Below are positions 8,863 to 17,754 of a stretch of DNA of 64,000 nt, one piece after another. The translations under genes and the position numbers were made by a program. This DNA comes from an uncultured Candidatus Poseidoniales archaeon (GTDB lineage Archaea > Thermoplasmatota > Poseidoniia > Poseidoniales > Poseidoniaceae), in assembly GCA_902563095.1 (NCBI GenBank), contig CACEWA010000001.1, positions 88,540-152,539 on the forward strand. Reading direction: 5' to 3'. Numbering within the stretch: the stretch's first letter is position 1; each line of letters starts with the position of its first letter. The notes beneath the pieces were generated by a model. It was given only the letters and a program-made list of their open reading frames with translations, was not told the origin of the DNA and did no database searches.

Positions 8863-10479
8863 TTGGACGAAAAGCCGCGCTTTAACAAAAGAAGACTTGT
8901 TCTTCAAATTGCGTTCTGGTTTGTCCTTGTAATGTTGCTATCTACCGTAGTTTCTCAAGTCATCAATATAGGGAACAATGAGGGTCAATCCGCATATGGA
9001 GATGATTGGAATGACATGTCAGCATTCCGACAAGACGTCAAGGACATGGGTATCGATACAAAATCGCTAGTTTCTTCTCCACTATTATTGGCTGATATTG
9101 AAGACCCTGCAAATACAACATTCATCATCGCAGGAGTAGAAAGAGATACTCTTTCACTGCCTCAGTTCTCATCTGATGGTTTCCTTACTTTTGCAGCTGA
9201 AGACGGATACACACCGGCAGAAGTCGATGCGATCAAAGAATTCGTATTCGCTGGAGGCGATGTCCTTGTGATGGATGACTTTGGTTATTCATCTTCGATT
9301 GCAGAAGCATTTGGTGTTCGCTTCAAAGGAGTACAATTGTATGATACAGTCTATGTTACTGAATTAGATTACAACTTCGTTTGGATGTGTGTACAAGAAT
9401 CTCCTTGTGGAATGGACGGTACATCAATTGACCCAGAGACTGTTGAAAATCATAGCAGATGGTCAATTCAAGACAATGGCGCTCACATCTGTAAGTTATA
9501 TGATGGTAGATTTATGGCAAAATCCGATTCAGGAGTTTGCGAACAGCATTGGAAGGATGGACAAATACAGTTCAATTCTTCTTACCAAGTATTACTCAAT
9601 AACATCACTGGAATCGACATTATTCCAAATGCAAAAACCGGAATGGGAGCAACTGAAATCAGAGCACTAACCTCGCCAGAAGCGACTATTGACGTAAACG
9701 GCGATGGTGAAATTTGGGTAGGTTCTGAGCAGACCTCAGAAACACCTGACCTTTGGGGACAATTCAATCTATCAATCGAAGTTTGTATCTCACAAGACTG
9801 CAATTTCGTGCAAGGAGGTAGGATTACATTCATCGCCGATGGTTCTGCATTAACCAATGCTCTATACGACTATGAAGGATACAACAATGGCGATTATGGT
9901 AAAGCGGACAAGCCAATTCCTAGAAATGATAACAGGAAGTGGGCCTTGGATTATATTGCTGACTCGCTAGTAGATACCGACGAACCCGGAGTGTCCGAAG
10001 ATGTTCCTGAACCAGCACCGAATGCAATGGTCATCTTTGACGAAAGCAGACACATTCAGCCAAGCATCGCTTCTGAATCATACAACACGGTTTACTTCTT
10101 GCTAGTCTACTTCACCGGTGAAGGACTAGCTATGCTCCTGTTATTCCTTATCCTATTCATTGCATTCGAAGGAGTTCTTCTGAAGAAGAAAGATCCTGAA
10201 CCATGGCGACATGTATTCAGTATCATCTACTATGGATTTGGAGATGCGAATAGGTACACTTACTACGCAAAATCGAATAAAATCAAACAGGTGTTCCTTT
10301 CAAAGGTTCGAAATCAGAATGGATTGACTCGAGAAGAGTTTGACTCATTGCCAGCAAGAGAATTGCAGAGCATGATCAACGACCCTGTACTAGTAAAATT
10401 CGTATTCGAAAATAGGAACTATTCATTGGAACAGACCGTGGCTATTGTTAAGCGAATAAAGGTCTGGGGAAGAACATGA
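8863..10479 (+). CDS. DUF4350-like membrane-anchored protein
   Basis: First gene of a three-gene operon with a DUF58 protein and a membrane protein. The ORF track begins at TTG 8833, but a Shine-Dalgarno sequence GAGGTGA (8852-8858) stands just before TTG 8863, giving 538 aa. One N-terminal transmembrane helix (QIAFWFVLVMLLSTVV) precedes an extracytoplasmic domain with the DUF4350/GATase-like pattern DAIKEFVFAGGDVLVMDDFG. A second helix (about 430-455, LLVYFTGEGLAMLLLFLIL) leads to a cytosolic tail. Cys pairs in the outer domain could form disulfides. In many archaea and bacteria such genes sit with moxR and DUF58 genes and are thought to serve assembly or maturation of surface complexes. The precise role is unknown. 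Confidence 0.7.
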   Translation: MDEKPRFNKRRLVLQIAFWFVLVMLLSTVVSQVINIGNNEGQSAYGDDWNDMSAFRQDVKDMGIDTKSLVSSPLLLADIEDPANTTFIIAGVERDTLSLPQFSSDGFLTFAAEDGYTPAEVDAIKEFVFAGGDVLVMDDFGYSSSIAEAFGVRFKGVQLYDTVYVTELDYNFVWMCVQESPCGMDGTSIDPETVENHSRWSIQDNGAHICKLYDGRFMAKSDSGVCEQHWKDGQIQFNSSYQVLLNNITGIDIIPNAKTGMGATEIRALTSPEATIDVNGDGEIWVGSEQTSETPDLWGQFNLSIEVCISQDCNFVQGGRITFIADGSALTNALYDYEGYNNGDYGKADKPIPRNDNRKWALDYIADSLVDTDEPGVSEDVPEPAPNAMVIFDESRHIQPSIASESYNTVYFLLVYFTGEGLAMLLLFLILFIAFEGVLLKKKDPEPWRHVFSIIYYGFGDANRYTYYAKSNKIKQVFLSKVRNQNGLTREEFDSLPARELQSMINDPVLVKFVFENRNYSLEQTVAIVKRIKVWGRT

Positions 10480-10489
10480 GGTGATTTAG

Positions 10490-11743
10490 ATGTGGACACG
10501 TAAAGCAGCATTTACATTCACCGGAGGAATCGCATTGGTTCTGATTGGAATGATGATTTCTAATCATCAAATGATGATTCTTGGTGTTGCATTCATCGCA
10601 TTCATTGTCGTCAATTCTTGGGTTAGTGGACACGGTGATGTCGAAGTTCAGAGAACCCTTTCTGCAGACAACTTGTACAAAGGAGACGATTTGTATGTTG
10701 AACTTCTAGTAACCAACAGAAGCAGACGTAAAACACAGCAATTGGAAGTGTATGACAACGTTCCTCACGAGATGAAATTGCGCAGTGGCCTGAACCAAAT
10801 GAGGCTCAACCTAAAGCCAGGAGAGAGTGCACGTATCCGCTATGTTCTACGCTGTCCACTACGTGGCCATTATTCGCTTGGTCCGGTTTCATTGCGCTAC
10901 CGTAATACATTCAACCTCTCGGTAGATGAGATGTATGTTGACCACCATTCAGACATTATCATCTTCCCTCAGATCAGAGATGTCGAGGAAGCATTCATCC
11001 GTTCTAGAACTGCAAAGATGTACACAGGTGCAACTACTCTAAGAACACCGGGACCGGGAACAGAATTCTATTCCTTGAGAGAATATGTCCCTGGTGATCC
11101 GTTCAAAAACATCAATTGGAAGGCGTTCGCAAGAACTGGAGACTTGATGATTAATGAGAAGTGTAGAGACGCTGTGACCGATTTGTACATTATACTAGAC
11201 AGTAGAGATATCGCAAGAATTGGAACCGTTTTGAAAAATCCACTTGAGATGGGAACTGTGGCAGCAGCTAGTTTAGCATCCTTCTTCATCAAGCGGCGCG
11301 ATTCTGTGTCATTGACAATTTATGATGAGAAGTTATCCTTCTTACCTCCAGATACGGGAGACAAGCAGTACTTCAAGATCCTATCATCTCTTGCCGGGGT
11401 TGCACCTAGAGGAACTATGCCTTTACAAGCGGTTACAAACAGTCTCGCAGCAAGATTTAGTCGTGGAAGTCCAGTCTTCGTGATTTCATCATGCGAAGGT
11501 GATGGAACTGTACCATCTGCAATTAGAGACCTGGTAGGAAGGGGTCACGAAGTGACTGTTCTTTCTCCATCATCAATCGATTTCGAGCGGCTTGTTAGCC
11601 GCATCCCTAGAATGTCATATGAAGTTCTCAAACTTGAAAGACAGAACAGGCTCACATCACTGGCTGGATTCGGCAGCCAGGTGATTGATTGGATGCCGGA
11701 CATGGACCTATCACAGGCTCTATTGCAGGTGAGAGGATACTGA
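10490..11743 (+). CDS. DUF58 domain protein (MoxR-associated)
   Basis: 417 aa. Two N-terminal transmembrane segments (about 8-46) precede a beta-rich domain and then the DUF58 signature GTEFYSLREYVPGDPFKNIN followed by WKAFARTGDLM. The region after it (LYIILDSRD and on) has the von Willebrand A-like fold seen in DUF58 proteins. DUF58 proteins are partners of MoxR AAA+ ATPases, probably acting as substrate adaptors or effectors at the membrane. Start is supported by GGTGAT upstream of the ATG. It begins 10 bp after the DUF4350 gene and ends 9 bp before the next, so it is the middle of an operon. The only MoxR seen in the window is at 57.3 kb. Confidence 0.85.
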   Translation: MWTRKAAFTFTGGIALVLIGMMISNHQMMILGVAFIAFIVVNSWVSGHGDVEVQRTLSADNLYKGDDLYVELLVTNRSRRKTQQLEVYDNVPHEMKLRSGLNQMRLNLKPGESARIRYVLRCPLRGHYSLGPVSLRYRNTFNLSVDEMYVDHHSDIIIFPQIRDVEEAFIRSRTAKMYTGATTLRTPGPGTEFYSLREYVPGDPFKNINWKAFARTGDLMINEKCRDAVTDLYIILDSRDIARIGTVLKNPLEMGTVAAASLASFFIKRRDSVSLTIYDEKLSFLPPDTGDKQYFKILSSLAGVAPRGTMPLQAVTNSLAARFSRGSPVFVISSCEGDGTVPSAIRDLVGRGHEVTVLSPSSIDFERLVSRIPRMSYEVLKLERQNRLTSLAGFGSQVIDWMPDMDLSQALLQVRGY

Positions 11744-11752
11744 GGCGATATT

Positions 11753-12901
11753 ATGGCAGGAGAAGTAACACCTCAAGGAGAAGGCGCAAGGTCGCTACAT
11801 CTTCGTCAATTGAGGATGCAATGGCAAATTGTGACGCTGCAGGTATTAGCGACTCTTGCTCTGGTGTGGATGTATCTCGAAGTCGTATCCACCTATGTTG
11901 TTGGCAGTATTGATCACACTCAATTATTCGAAACTCTGGAAACCGGACTGGGTACTGAACTACCTTTGGCCGACTGGCTAACCGGCAGTGGAAGTGATGG
12001 TTTAGCCCGATTCTATGTTCCAATGGGTCTAGGCCTAGGACTAGGAGGCGCAATGGCAATTATGGCATTCCAAACCCCTAAGTTCCAGCAGAGAGTTAAA
12101 CTTGGATTCATTATCACAATGATCGTTTTACTAGCTGGACGATTCACTCTAGGATACGTTTGGCAACTTGTCGGTGACGGATGGAGTGCCCCCGATACAG
12201 ATGTATTGCAACTACTCGAATGGCCATTGTTGATGATGCTGTCATTCATTATTCTGACATTCTATCTACTACCGATAATCACTGGAACTAAGGGAATATG
12301 GGGCCTATCGCGAAGAGGGGTTGCTTGGTCAATCGGATTTACTCTACTATTCCTCGGAGTTCATGCAATCCTTACATTCCCTCTAATTAGAGGGCAACTT
12401 GGTAGTTACGGTTCTCAATTAACTACGCTAGAAATTATTGTTTCAGAGCCGACTGTATTTGGCCTGGTAACTGCAGAACAATTCTCACTAATCCTAATCG
12501 CATGTTTGATGATGGTTTTCCAAGAATCAGCGTTTGGAGTAATCCGCCAATTGGAATACGCCTACCGCTTACCTGAGTCTTGCAAGAGAGACCCTGAATA
12601 CGTGGCTCAAATGGATAACCTTCTGAATGGACACATTAAACACACTGCGATTTTCCTTTCGCTCACAGTTGTTGCAACGACCATCGCATTGGGCTTCCAC
12701 TCTGTACTACTCGACTGGGTAAGCGGAATTACAGGTTCCCAGTGGGCTTCGCAAGTAGGTGAATCGATCGAATTGACCCTAACTTATGGATTGGTAATCT
12801 CTGCACTTCTATTCCTTGGAATTATGGCATTACTACGCTTCGTAGTACCTTGGCAAAGAGTATGGGGCCTAATCGAGTCTTCATTTACTCCTAGAGAGTA
12901 A
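11753..12901 (+). CDS. Polytopic membrane protein of the DUF58 operon
   Basis: 382 aa, about eight hydrophobic segments (residues roughly 25-48, 83-105, 118-140, 157-178, 193-212, 237-258, 300-322 and 340-365). I recognise no domain. It is the last gene of the DUF4350-DUF58 operon, the slot that MoxR clusters often fill with a DUF4129 or transglutaminase-type membrane protein, but no transglutaminase motif is visible. A charged segment (RQLEYAYRLPESCKRD) may be a cytosolic loop. Its TAA stop abuts the opposing TGA of the next gene with no spacer. Confidence 0.6.
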   Translation: MAGEVTPQGEGARSLHLRQLRMQWQIVTLQVLATLALVWMYLEVVSTYVVGSIDHTQLFETLETGLGTELPLADWLTGSGSDGLARFYVPMGLGLGLGGAMAIMAFQTPKFQQRVKLGFIITMIVLLAGRFTLGYVWQLVGDGWSAPDTDVLQLLEWPLLMMLSFIILTFYLLPIITGTKGIWGLSRRGVAWSIGFTLLFLGVHAILTFPLIRGQLGSYGSQLTTLEIIVSEPTVFGLVTAEQFSLILIACLMMVFQESAFGVIRQLEYAYRLPESCKRDPEYVAQMDNLLNGHIKHTAIFLSLTVVATTIALGFHSVLLDWVSGITGSQWASQVGESIELTLTYGLVISALLFLGIMALLRFVVPWQRVWGLIESSFTPRE

Positions 12902-13105
12902 TCACTTCGAATGGTTGGATTGGAGCGCTCGTCCTATTCCTTCTGTCAATACCAAGACAACTAGGGGTATTCCACATACCCAAGATAGAATGAGGCTTGC
13001 ACCATCTAAGTGGTCTTGTAAGAAAAATCCAGCATAGATTCCTGAAGAAACCAAGGCCAAGAATACAAGTTTTTCAATCCATAATGGATAGTAAGAAGAA
13101 CTCAT
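12902..13105 (-). CDS. Small two-helix membrane protein
   Basis: 67 aa with two predicted transmembrane helices (about 11-28 and 37-54) joined by a short loop (QDHLDGA) and ending in a basic tail. It starts 9 bp after the stop of the 1041-aa coiled-coil gene, so it is probably co-transcribed as the third gene of the roadblock operon. Its stop abuts that of the convergent operon. No family is recognised. Evidence that it is real is position, frame continuity and hydrophobic pattern only. Confidence 0.55.
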   Translation of the reverse strand: MSSSYYPLWIEKLVFLALVSSGIYAGFFLQDHLDGASLILSWVCGIPLVVLVLTEGIGRALQSNHSK

Positions 13106-13114
13106 TTAATCGCC

Positions 13115-16100
13115 TCAGAGATCTATACCGTCAAGAGAATCTTCTAGTTCATCCAAAGTCGAATCAGAAACTTCCCCAGATTCAACCGGGTCGCTTCTTC
13201 GAGCCCATCTCGCATCTAATCGTGCCAATTCTTCTTCCAGAGTTGCTCGTTCATCATCTTGTGACGCTGCGACTGATTCCTCAACTAATTCAGTAGGCTT
13301 TTCATCGACTGGAGTGGACAACTCCTCCCATTCTTCAGTGATATCACTAACTTCAACTGAAACCGCTACTTCTTCATCAATCAATTCGCCTTTCATTTGC
13401 TCTAGAACAATTTCATCGACTGGTGCTCTTTCGCCTGCAGGAACAGAATCTCTCTCAAACGGAAGTATACCATCTCTCTTGAAATCCCACAATGCTCCAC
13501 GAACTTCACCCTTGACGAAGCCACTTGCATCTAGTTGTGTTAGGAGTTCTTCTAATGCACTAGTAGTGCCCTCGAGTTTGACGGCAGAGCCTGCGTCTCT
13601 CATATCTGCTTCAAGATGAATGTCATCCAGTGCTTTCTGAATCAATGCACGTGTTTCTCTTGCTAGCACTGGTAAGGACTCAGGTCTGCGGGTATTGGTC
13701 ATCAATGCCTGAACCTGTTCAGATGGTGCCCCTAGCTTCTCAAGTTGCTCCAGAACATTCCTAATTCTTCGTAACATGGTTACTGAACGGTCATAATCTT
13801 CAAGCAAGTTCTCCAAATCTAGAACTAGATTGGTCACCGTTTCACCGAGTTGGTGTTCTAATCTTTGCTGGACAGACCATCTTGCCAGGCCTCTCACAGC
13901 GCCCGCTGTCTGTGGGACTTGTCTCTCTAAAAGTGACATTACTTCGTTAGAGAGTAAGTGACGAGGAGTCGTTGCAACATGGTCTACGCATCCTTGGATA
14001 ACTTGTAGAGCGCGTTCTACTGCACGGTCAAGTAGAGACACCGAGTAACCAAGTGTTCTAGAGTGCTCTAACCTTTCCAATACTGGACCAAGACCATCAA
14101 ATTGAGCACCATCTTCAAGCAAAGCTTGTGCTAGTGGTTCCTCGGATAGTTTAGCGCGCAGCAATTCGGCTTCCTTGATGTCAGACAAGGCTTCCTCGTG
14201 TGCGATTGCTAACGCTTCTGCTTGGTCTAACAGATTAGACAACTCGGCTTCCGCTTGACCTCTTCTGGCTCCTAAATCACCCAGTTCTTTCAGTACTTGA
14301 CGGCGTTCATCCATCAATTCTCTCATTTCAGATTGAATCATTGATGCGCGGTTTTCTTGCTCAGTGAGCCTTATTCTGTCATCTTGAGTTCTTTCACTGG
14401 CAACCTTTGACTCTGATTGTATCTGCTTTAGATTCAATTGGGCGTCACTGATTTTTGCTTCTAATTCTGATAACTCGCCTTGAGCCCTACGGTGTCGGTC
14501 ACGAGTTGCTTCAACTTGTTCTTCGATCATTCTTTGGCGGCGTTGGTCATCTTCGATACGGGAACGAATGCTTGCTAAAGTTGCAGAATGCGAATCGATA
14601 TCACTCGACAATGCAGCCTCCTTGTTAGCCATCTCTTCAATCTGGGAAGATAATTCAGAACTCGCTTTGTTATCACCAAGAATTCTTGCCAGTTCTACTG
14701 CCCTCTCACTTAATTGGTGTTCAAGTTCGTTAACTCTCTTCGATAACCTATCGCTTCTAGATTCAGAGTTTTCAGCAGTAGCCTGAGCTGCGGATAAATC
14801 GAGTTGTAATTGATCGATTGTGCGGTTATATGAGACGATTTTATCTTGCACATCAGAGGCTTGACGGTTCGCTTCATTCGCATTAACCTTAGCTGCATTC
14901 TCGGATTTTTGTGCCGATTCAAGTGCGACTTTAAGCGAAGCAATCTCACTATTTGCCTCTGACAACTTCAGTTCAGACTTTTCGAGTTTTCTTCTCAATC
15001 CATCATCGATTCCGGCTGAGGTTTCTATTGTTGCTAAACCTTCAGACGGGGTGGCAACTGTGATTGCAAATTCGAATCTAGTTCGCTCTTTGCGCAACTT
15101 TTGGAGACCGATTTCAAATCCATATAATTGCATCATCATCTGCTTAATCAAAGTTTGACGAGATTCCGAGCGAGTACGCGTCGTTGCTAATTCGTCACAG
15201 AATTGTGCTAGATTGAAATCGATTACGTTTCCTGATTCGGGCCCTAGAATAGTTCCGACTGGTAATCTGTGTAGAGCCAAAACCCTTCGAGATTCACAAA
15301 GTGAATTCACTGCCTCTGCGAGTTTGGTTTTGCCTGGTGCTTGCATGGCTACAGGTACACCCTTGACTAAAGCAACACGGATTGCTTTCGAGGATTTTCC
15401 TGCGGTTAGATGCCCGGTGAGTCCTTCATCGACTGCACTAGTGAGCATAGAGAGTACTGCATCTGTCCCGCCACGGCCTTCTCTGACCACATGTCCATCA
15501 GTTAGAGCCTCTCCATGTGAGCCCATAGCGTCTATTTGTCCATCCATCAATGCTGCTATTTGACTAATCAAACGGCCATGGTCGACATCTGCTTCTGTCC
15601 AAATTGCAAGAGCAACATCTCCGGCTTCTGCCAGCAATAAGGAGCCATCTCCGGTATGCAAAGTCCAGTGACCTGCACCATCTAAGCCTAAATCGCTAGC
15701 CATTGCTTTTCTTCCAGCCAATGTTTCTCCTACTTGGGCTGCAAGTTTGTCAGCACTGGAAGGAAGGTCTCCAGCATCATCTATTAACATTCCAGAATCT
15801 ACAGCGATTCCTCCACGCACCTCAGGACGTTGAACTAGATTAGCGAGAACTGCAGAAAGGTCTCTGGATAGTAAGCGTTCAAGTGAATCGCCTGCACCAA
15901 GTAGCCCTCTCATGTCAGCGCTGTGCTCAAATGCCTCGGGGACAATCTCTGCTACAGAACCTAAAGCAGACTGTGTCCAGGCTCTAGCAACTAATCGATG
16001 CTGGTCTATTTCTAATGATTCAAGGCGTTCCTTTGCCGCTTTGCCACATAGCAAAACCTTGCCTTTAGCAGGTTCAGCGATCCATCCGACGACTCTGCCT

Positions 16101-16240
16101 GCGCGAACTATGCGATGGCCGCTAGCGGTTGACCTGCGGCCCAAATAAGTCGTAATCGAACCGTTTTCAAACGGTAAAATTACACCATCACTAACATCGA
16201 TTTCATTTTCAACTGGCATTCCATATGGCAGATCGAACAT
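13115..16240 (-). CDS. Roadblock-like/coiled-coil cytoskeletal-type protein
   Basis: 1041 aa from the ATG at 16240, chosen because GAGGTGA stands five bases upstream; an ATG at 16246 overlaps the previous stop as TGATG. The N-terminal part (to about 140) is unrecognised. Residues about 143-237 look like a roadblock/LC7 fold (strand GGIAVDSGMLIDD, helix, strand pair WTLHTGDGSLLLAEAGDVALAIW, final helix). From about 420 to 720 there is a long heptad-rich coiled coil, then a second helical region and an acidic tail. Roadblock domains regulate Ras/Rab/Mgl-like small GTPases and dynein; coiled coils give filament or scaffold functions. It follows a stand-alone roadblock-like gene. A role in polarity, motility or cell shape is inference. 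Confidence 0.6.
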   Translation of the reverse strand: MFDLPYGMPVENEIDVSDGVILPFENGSITTYLGRRSTASGHRIVRAGRVVGWIAEPAKGKVLLCGKAAKERLESLEIDQHRLVARAWTQSALGSVAEIVPEAFEHSADMRGLLGAGDSLERLLSRDLSAVLANLVQRPEVRGGIAVDSGMLIDDAGDLPSSADKLAAQVGETLAGRKAMASDLGLDGAGHWTLHTGDGSLLLAEAGDVALAIWTEADVDHGRLISQIAALMDGQIDAMGSHGEALTDGHVVREGRGGTDAVLSMLTSAVDEGLTGHLTAGKSSKAIRVALVKGVPVAMQAPGKTKLAEAVNSLCESRRVLALHRLPVGTILGPESGNVIDFNLAQFCDELATTRTRSESRQTLIKQMMMQLYGFEIGLQKLRKERTRFEFAITVATPSEGLATIETSAGIDDGLRRKLEKSELKLSEANSEIASLKVALESAQKSENAAKVNANEANRQASDVQDKIVSYNRTIDQLQLDLSAAQATAENSESRSDRLSKRVNELEHQLSERAVELARILGDNKASSELSSQIEEMANKEAALSSDIDSHSATLASIRSRIEDDQRRQRMIEEQVEATRDRHRRAQGELSELEAKISDAQLNLKQIQSESKVASERTQDDRIRLTEQENRASMIQSEMRELMDERRQVLKELGDLGARRGQAEAELSNLLDQAEALAIAHEEALSDIKEAELLRAKLSEEPLAQALLEDGAQFDGLGPVLERLEHSRTLGYSVSLLDRAVERALQVIQGCVDHVATTPRHLLSNEVMSLLERQVPQTAGAVRGLARWSVQQRLEHQLGETVTNLVLDLENLLEDYDRSVTMLRRIRNVLEQLEKLGAPSEQVQALMTNTRRPESLPVLARETRALIQKALDDIHLEADMRDAGSAVKLEGTTSALEELLTQLDASGFVKGEVRGALWDFKRDGILPFERDSVPAGERAPVDEIVLEQMKGELIDEEVAVSVEVSDITEEWEELSTPVDEKPTELVEESVAASQDDERATLEEELARLDARWARRSDPVESGEVSDSTLDELEDSLDGIDL

Positions 16241-16245
16241 GTCCA

Positions 16246-16587
16246 TCACCTCATCACTGAGTTCAGCATATCAACATCACACTCGACGGCGTGTCGCCAC
16301 CTAGCAATCCTGCCACCCTTCTTTCCGGAAATCACCAGGCTTGCATCTTCACTCAAGCGAGTCAAGAGAAACAATCCTCCTCCTTCAGACCAGAGTTCCA
16401 AGCCTCTCCCAACACTAACTGTTTGTTCGAGTTTATCCATAGCTTGGACCAACTGGGTGGCATGTTCAACCATCGGTGCACGACCTCTCTTCCCCACTGC
16501 AGCAACCAAACCATCTCGTCTAGAAACGATGTATGCTTGGTCTGCCCCTGGTAGGGCTGAAAATTCGGCCAAAATGCGTTGCATCAT
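16246..16587 (-). CDS. Roadblock/LC7-like domain protein
   Basis: 113 aa. The pattern of an initial helix, strand YIVSRRDGLVAAVG, long helix, strand LELWSEGGGLFLLTRL, strand DASLVISG and closing helix matches the roadblock/LC7 (MglB-like) fold and its usual length. Such proteins act as dimeric regulators of small GTPases or as signalling scaffolds. It is the first gene of the operon, and its TGA overlaps the start region of the large roadblock/coiled-coil gene, which suggests that the two proteins are made together and interact. There is no Shine-Dalgarno sequence near the tandem ATGs, so the mRNA may be leaderless. No small GTPase gene is visible in the window. Confidence 0.6.
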   Translation of the reverse strand: MMQRILAEFSALPGADQAYIVSRRDGLVAAVGKRGRAPMVEHATQLVQAMDKLEQTVSVGRGLELWSEGGGLFLLTRLSEDASLVISGKKGGRIARWRHAVECDVDMLNSVMR

Positions 16588-16640
16588 GCGCGCTCAAATG
16601 GGTGCAGGTTGAAAACGGCTTCAAGAAGTTTGGCTTTTCA

Positions 16641-16660
16641 AAACGCCCGTAGGGCGGTTT
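16641..16660. promoter_or_regulatory. Hairpin upstream of the roadblock operon
   Basis: The sequence AAACGCCC-GTA-GGGCG(G)TTT forms a near-perfect inverted repeat 54 bp upstream of the roadblock gene, in the 207-bp divergent region shared with the tRNA thiolase gene. It could be an operator or a 5'-UTR hairpin. The rest of this divergent region is AT-rich and holds both promoters. Confidence 0.35.
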
Positions 16661-16794
16661 GTAGGGTTGTTTGATTTTGCCAACTAGTTTTTTGGTAATC
16701 GCAAATTCTGATTTGTAAATTCCTATTGGAAATTTGATTTTTGAATTAAAAAATTCTACCGTTGACATCAAGGCCAGAACCTCGTCGAATAACC

Positions 16795-17754
16795 ATGGCC
16801 GGCCTTTTTGATGTCCCGAGTTGCGATAAGTGTCGCAATCCGGCTATTCATCACCAAGTTTACTCTGGCAGAATGATGTGTGGAGCACACCTTGCTGAAA
16901 GCGTCAGGAAGAAAGCTTCCAAGGCATTAAGAGAACAATTATTCCTGCCAAAAGGAGAACATACTACAATCCTTGTAGCGATCTCTGGAGGTAAAGATTC
17001 GGCAGTGCTACTAGAAAGGCTTCACGAAAATTTGGGGAAGCGACGTGATGTGACACTTGTTGGAGGATGCGTGGATGAAGGAATTGAAGGATATAGGCCA
17101 CCCTCTTTAGAATGTGCAAGACAACTTTGTGAAGATTTAGGAATAAGGTTCGAGACCGTATCTTACCCAGAACTTGGATTCAAAGAAATGGATGATGTCG
17201 TAAACAAGATAGTTCAACTTGAAGAAAAAAAGGCGCCTTGCTCATATTGTGGAGTGTTTAGACGACAGGGAATCAATCATCTTGCGGACAGAGTCAATGC
17301 TGACGTAATTGCCTTGGGTCACAATTTAGACGACATGGCTCAAACCATCATGATGAACATGCAAAACGGCGACTTGGAAAGAACGCTTAGACTAGCACCC
17401 CACACCAGTACGCCGCTGGAAGGAATGGTGCCTCGAATCGTGCCACTGCGCTGGATTCCTGAGCAAGAAATTCACCTATATGCTCTTCATAAAAAATTGC
17501 CAATTCATCATGAAGAATGCCCTCACGGAGAAGGTGCTTTGCGATTCAGACATCGAGAAACTATCGCAATGATGGAATCTGACGTACCAGGGACTCGGCA
17601 TGGTTTACTGCGAATGGCGGATGACCTGAAGAGATTACATGCTTCTGCGGGTGGAAAATTCAACACGATTAGCCCGATTAATTGTCCAGAATGTGGACAA
17701 ATGTGTAGCGGCAAAATTTGCAAGGCTTGCGAAATGAAAAAACAAATGCAGTAA
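16795..17754 (+). CDS. tRNA 2-thiolation enzyme (TtuA/Ncs6 family)
   Basis: ATP-dependent sulfur transfer to uridine in tRNA (2-thiouridine at position 34 or 54). The PP-loop is SGGKDS; the N-terminal zinc site begins CDKC followed by a CGAH-type pair, the catalytic Cys pair lies in APCSYCG and a later Cys (EECPHGEG), and the C-terminal zinc ribbon is CPECG...CKACE. All match the TtuA/Ncs6 family, which also carries a 4Fe-4S cluster in several members. The start is set at ATG 16795 (MAGLFDVPSC) instead of TTG 16762 because the family begins close to the first zinc motif; length is then 319 aa. The mRNA may be leaderless. The gene ends stop-to-stop against the next one. Confidence 0.88.
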   Translation: MAGLFDVPSCDKCRNPAIHHQVYSGRMMCGAHLAESVRKKASKALREQLFLPKGEHTTILVAISGGKDSAVLLERLHENLGKRRDVTLVGGCVDEGIEGYRPPSLECARQLCEDLGIRFETVSYPELGFKEMDDVVNKIVQLEEKKAPCSYCGVFRRQGINHLADRVNADVIALGHNLDDMAQTIMMNMQNGDLERTLRLAPHTSTPLEGMVPRIVPLRWIPEQEIHLYALHKKLPIHHEECPHGEGALRFRHRETIAMMESDVPGTRHGLLRMADDLKRLHASAGGKFNTISPINCPECGQMCSGKICKACEMKKQMQ

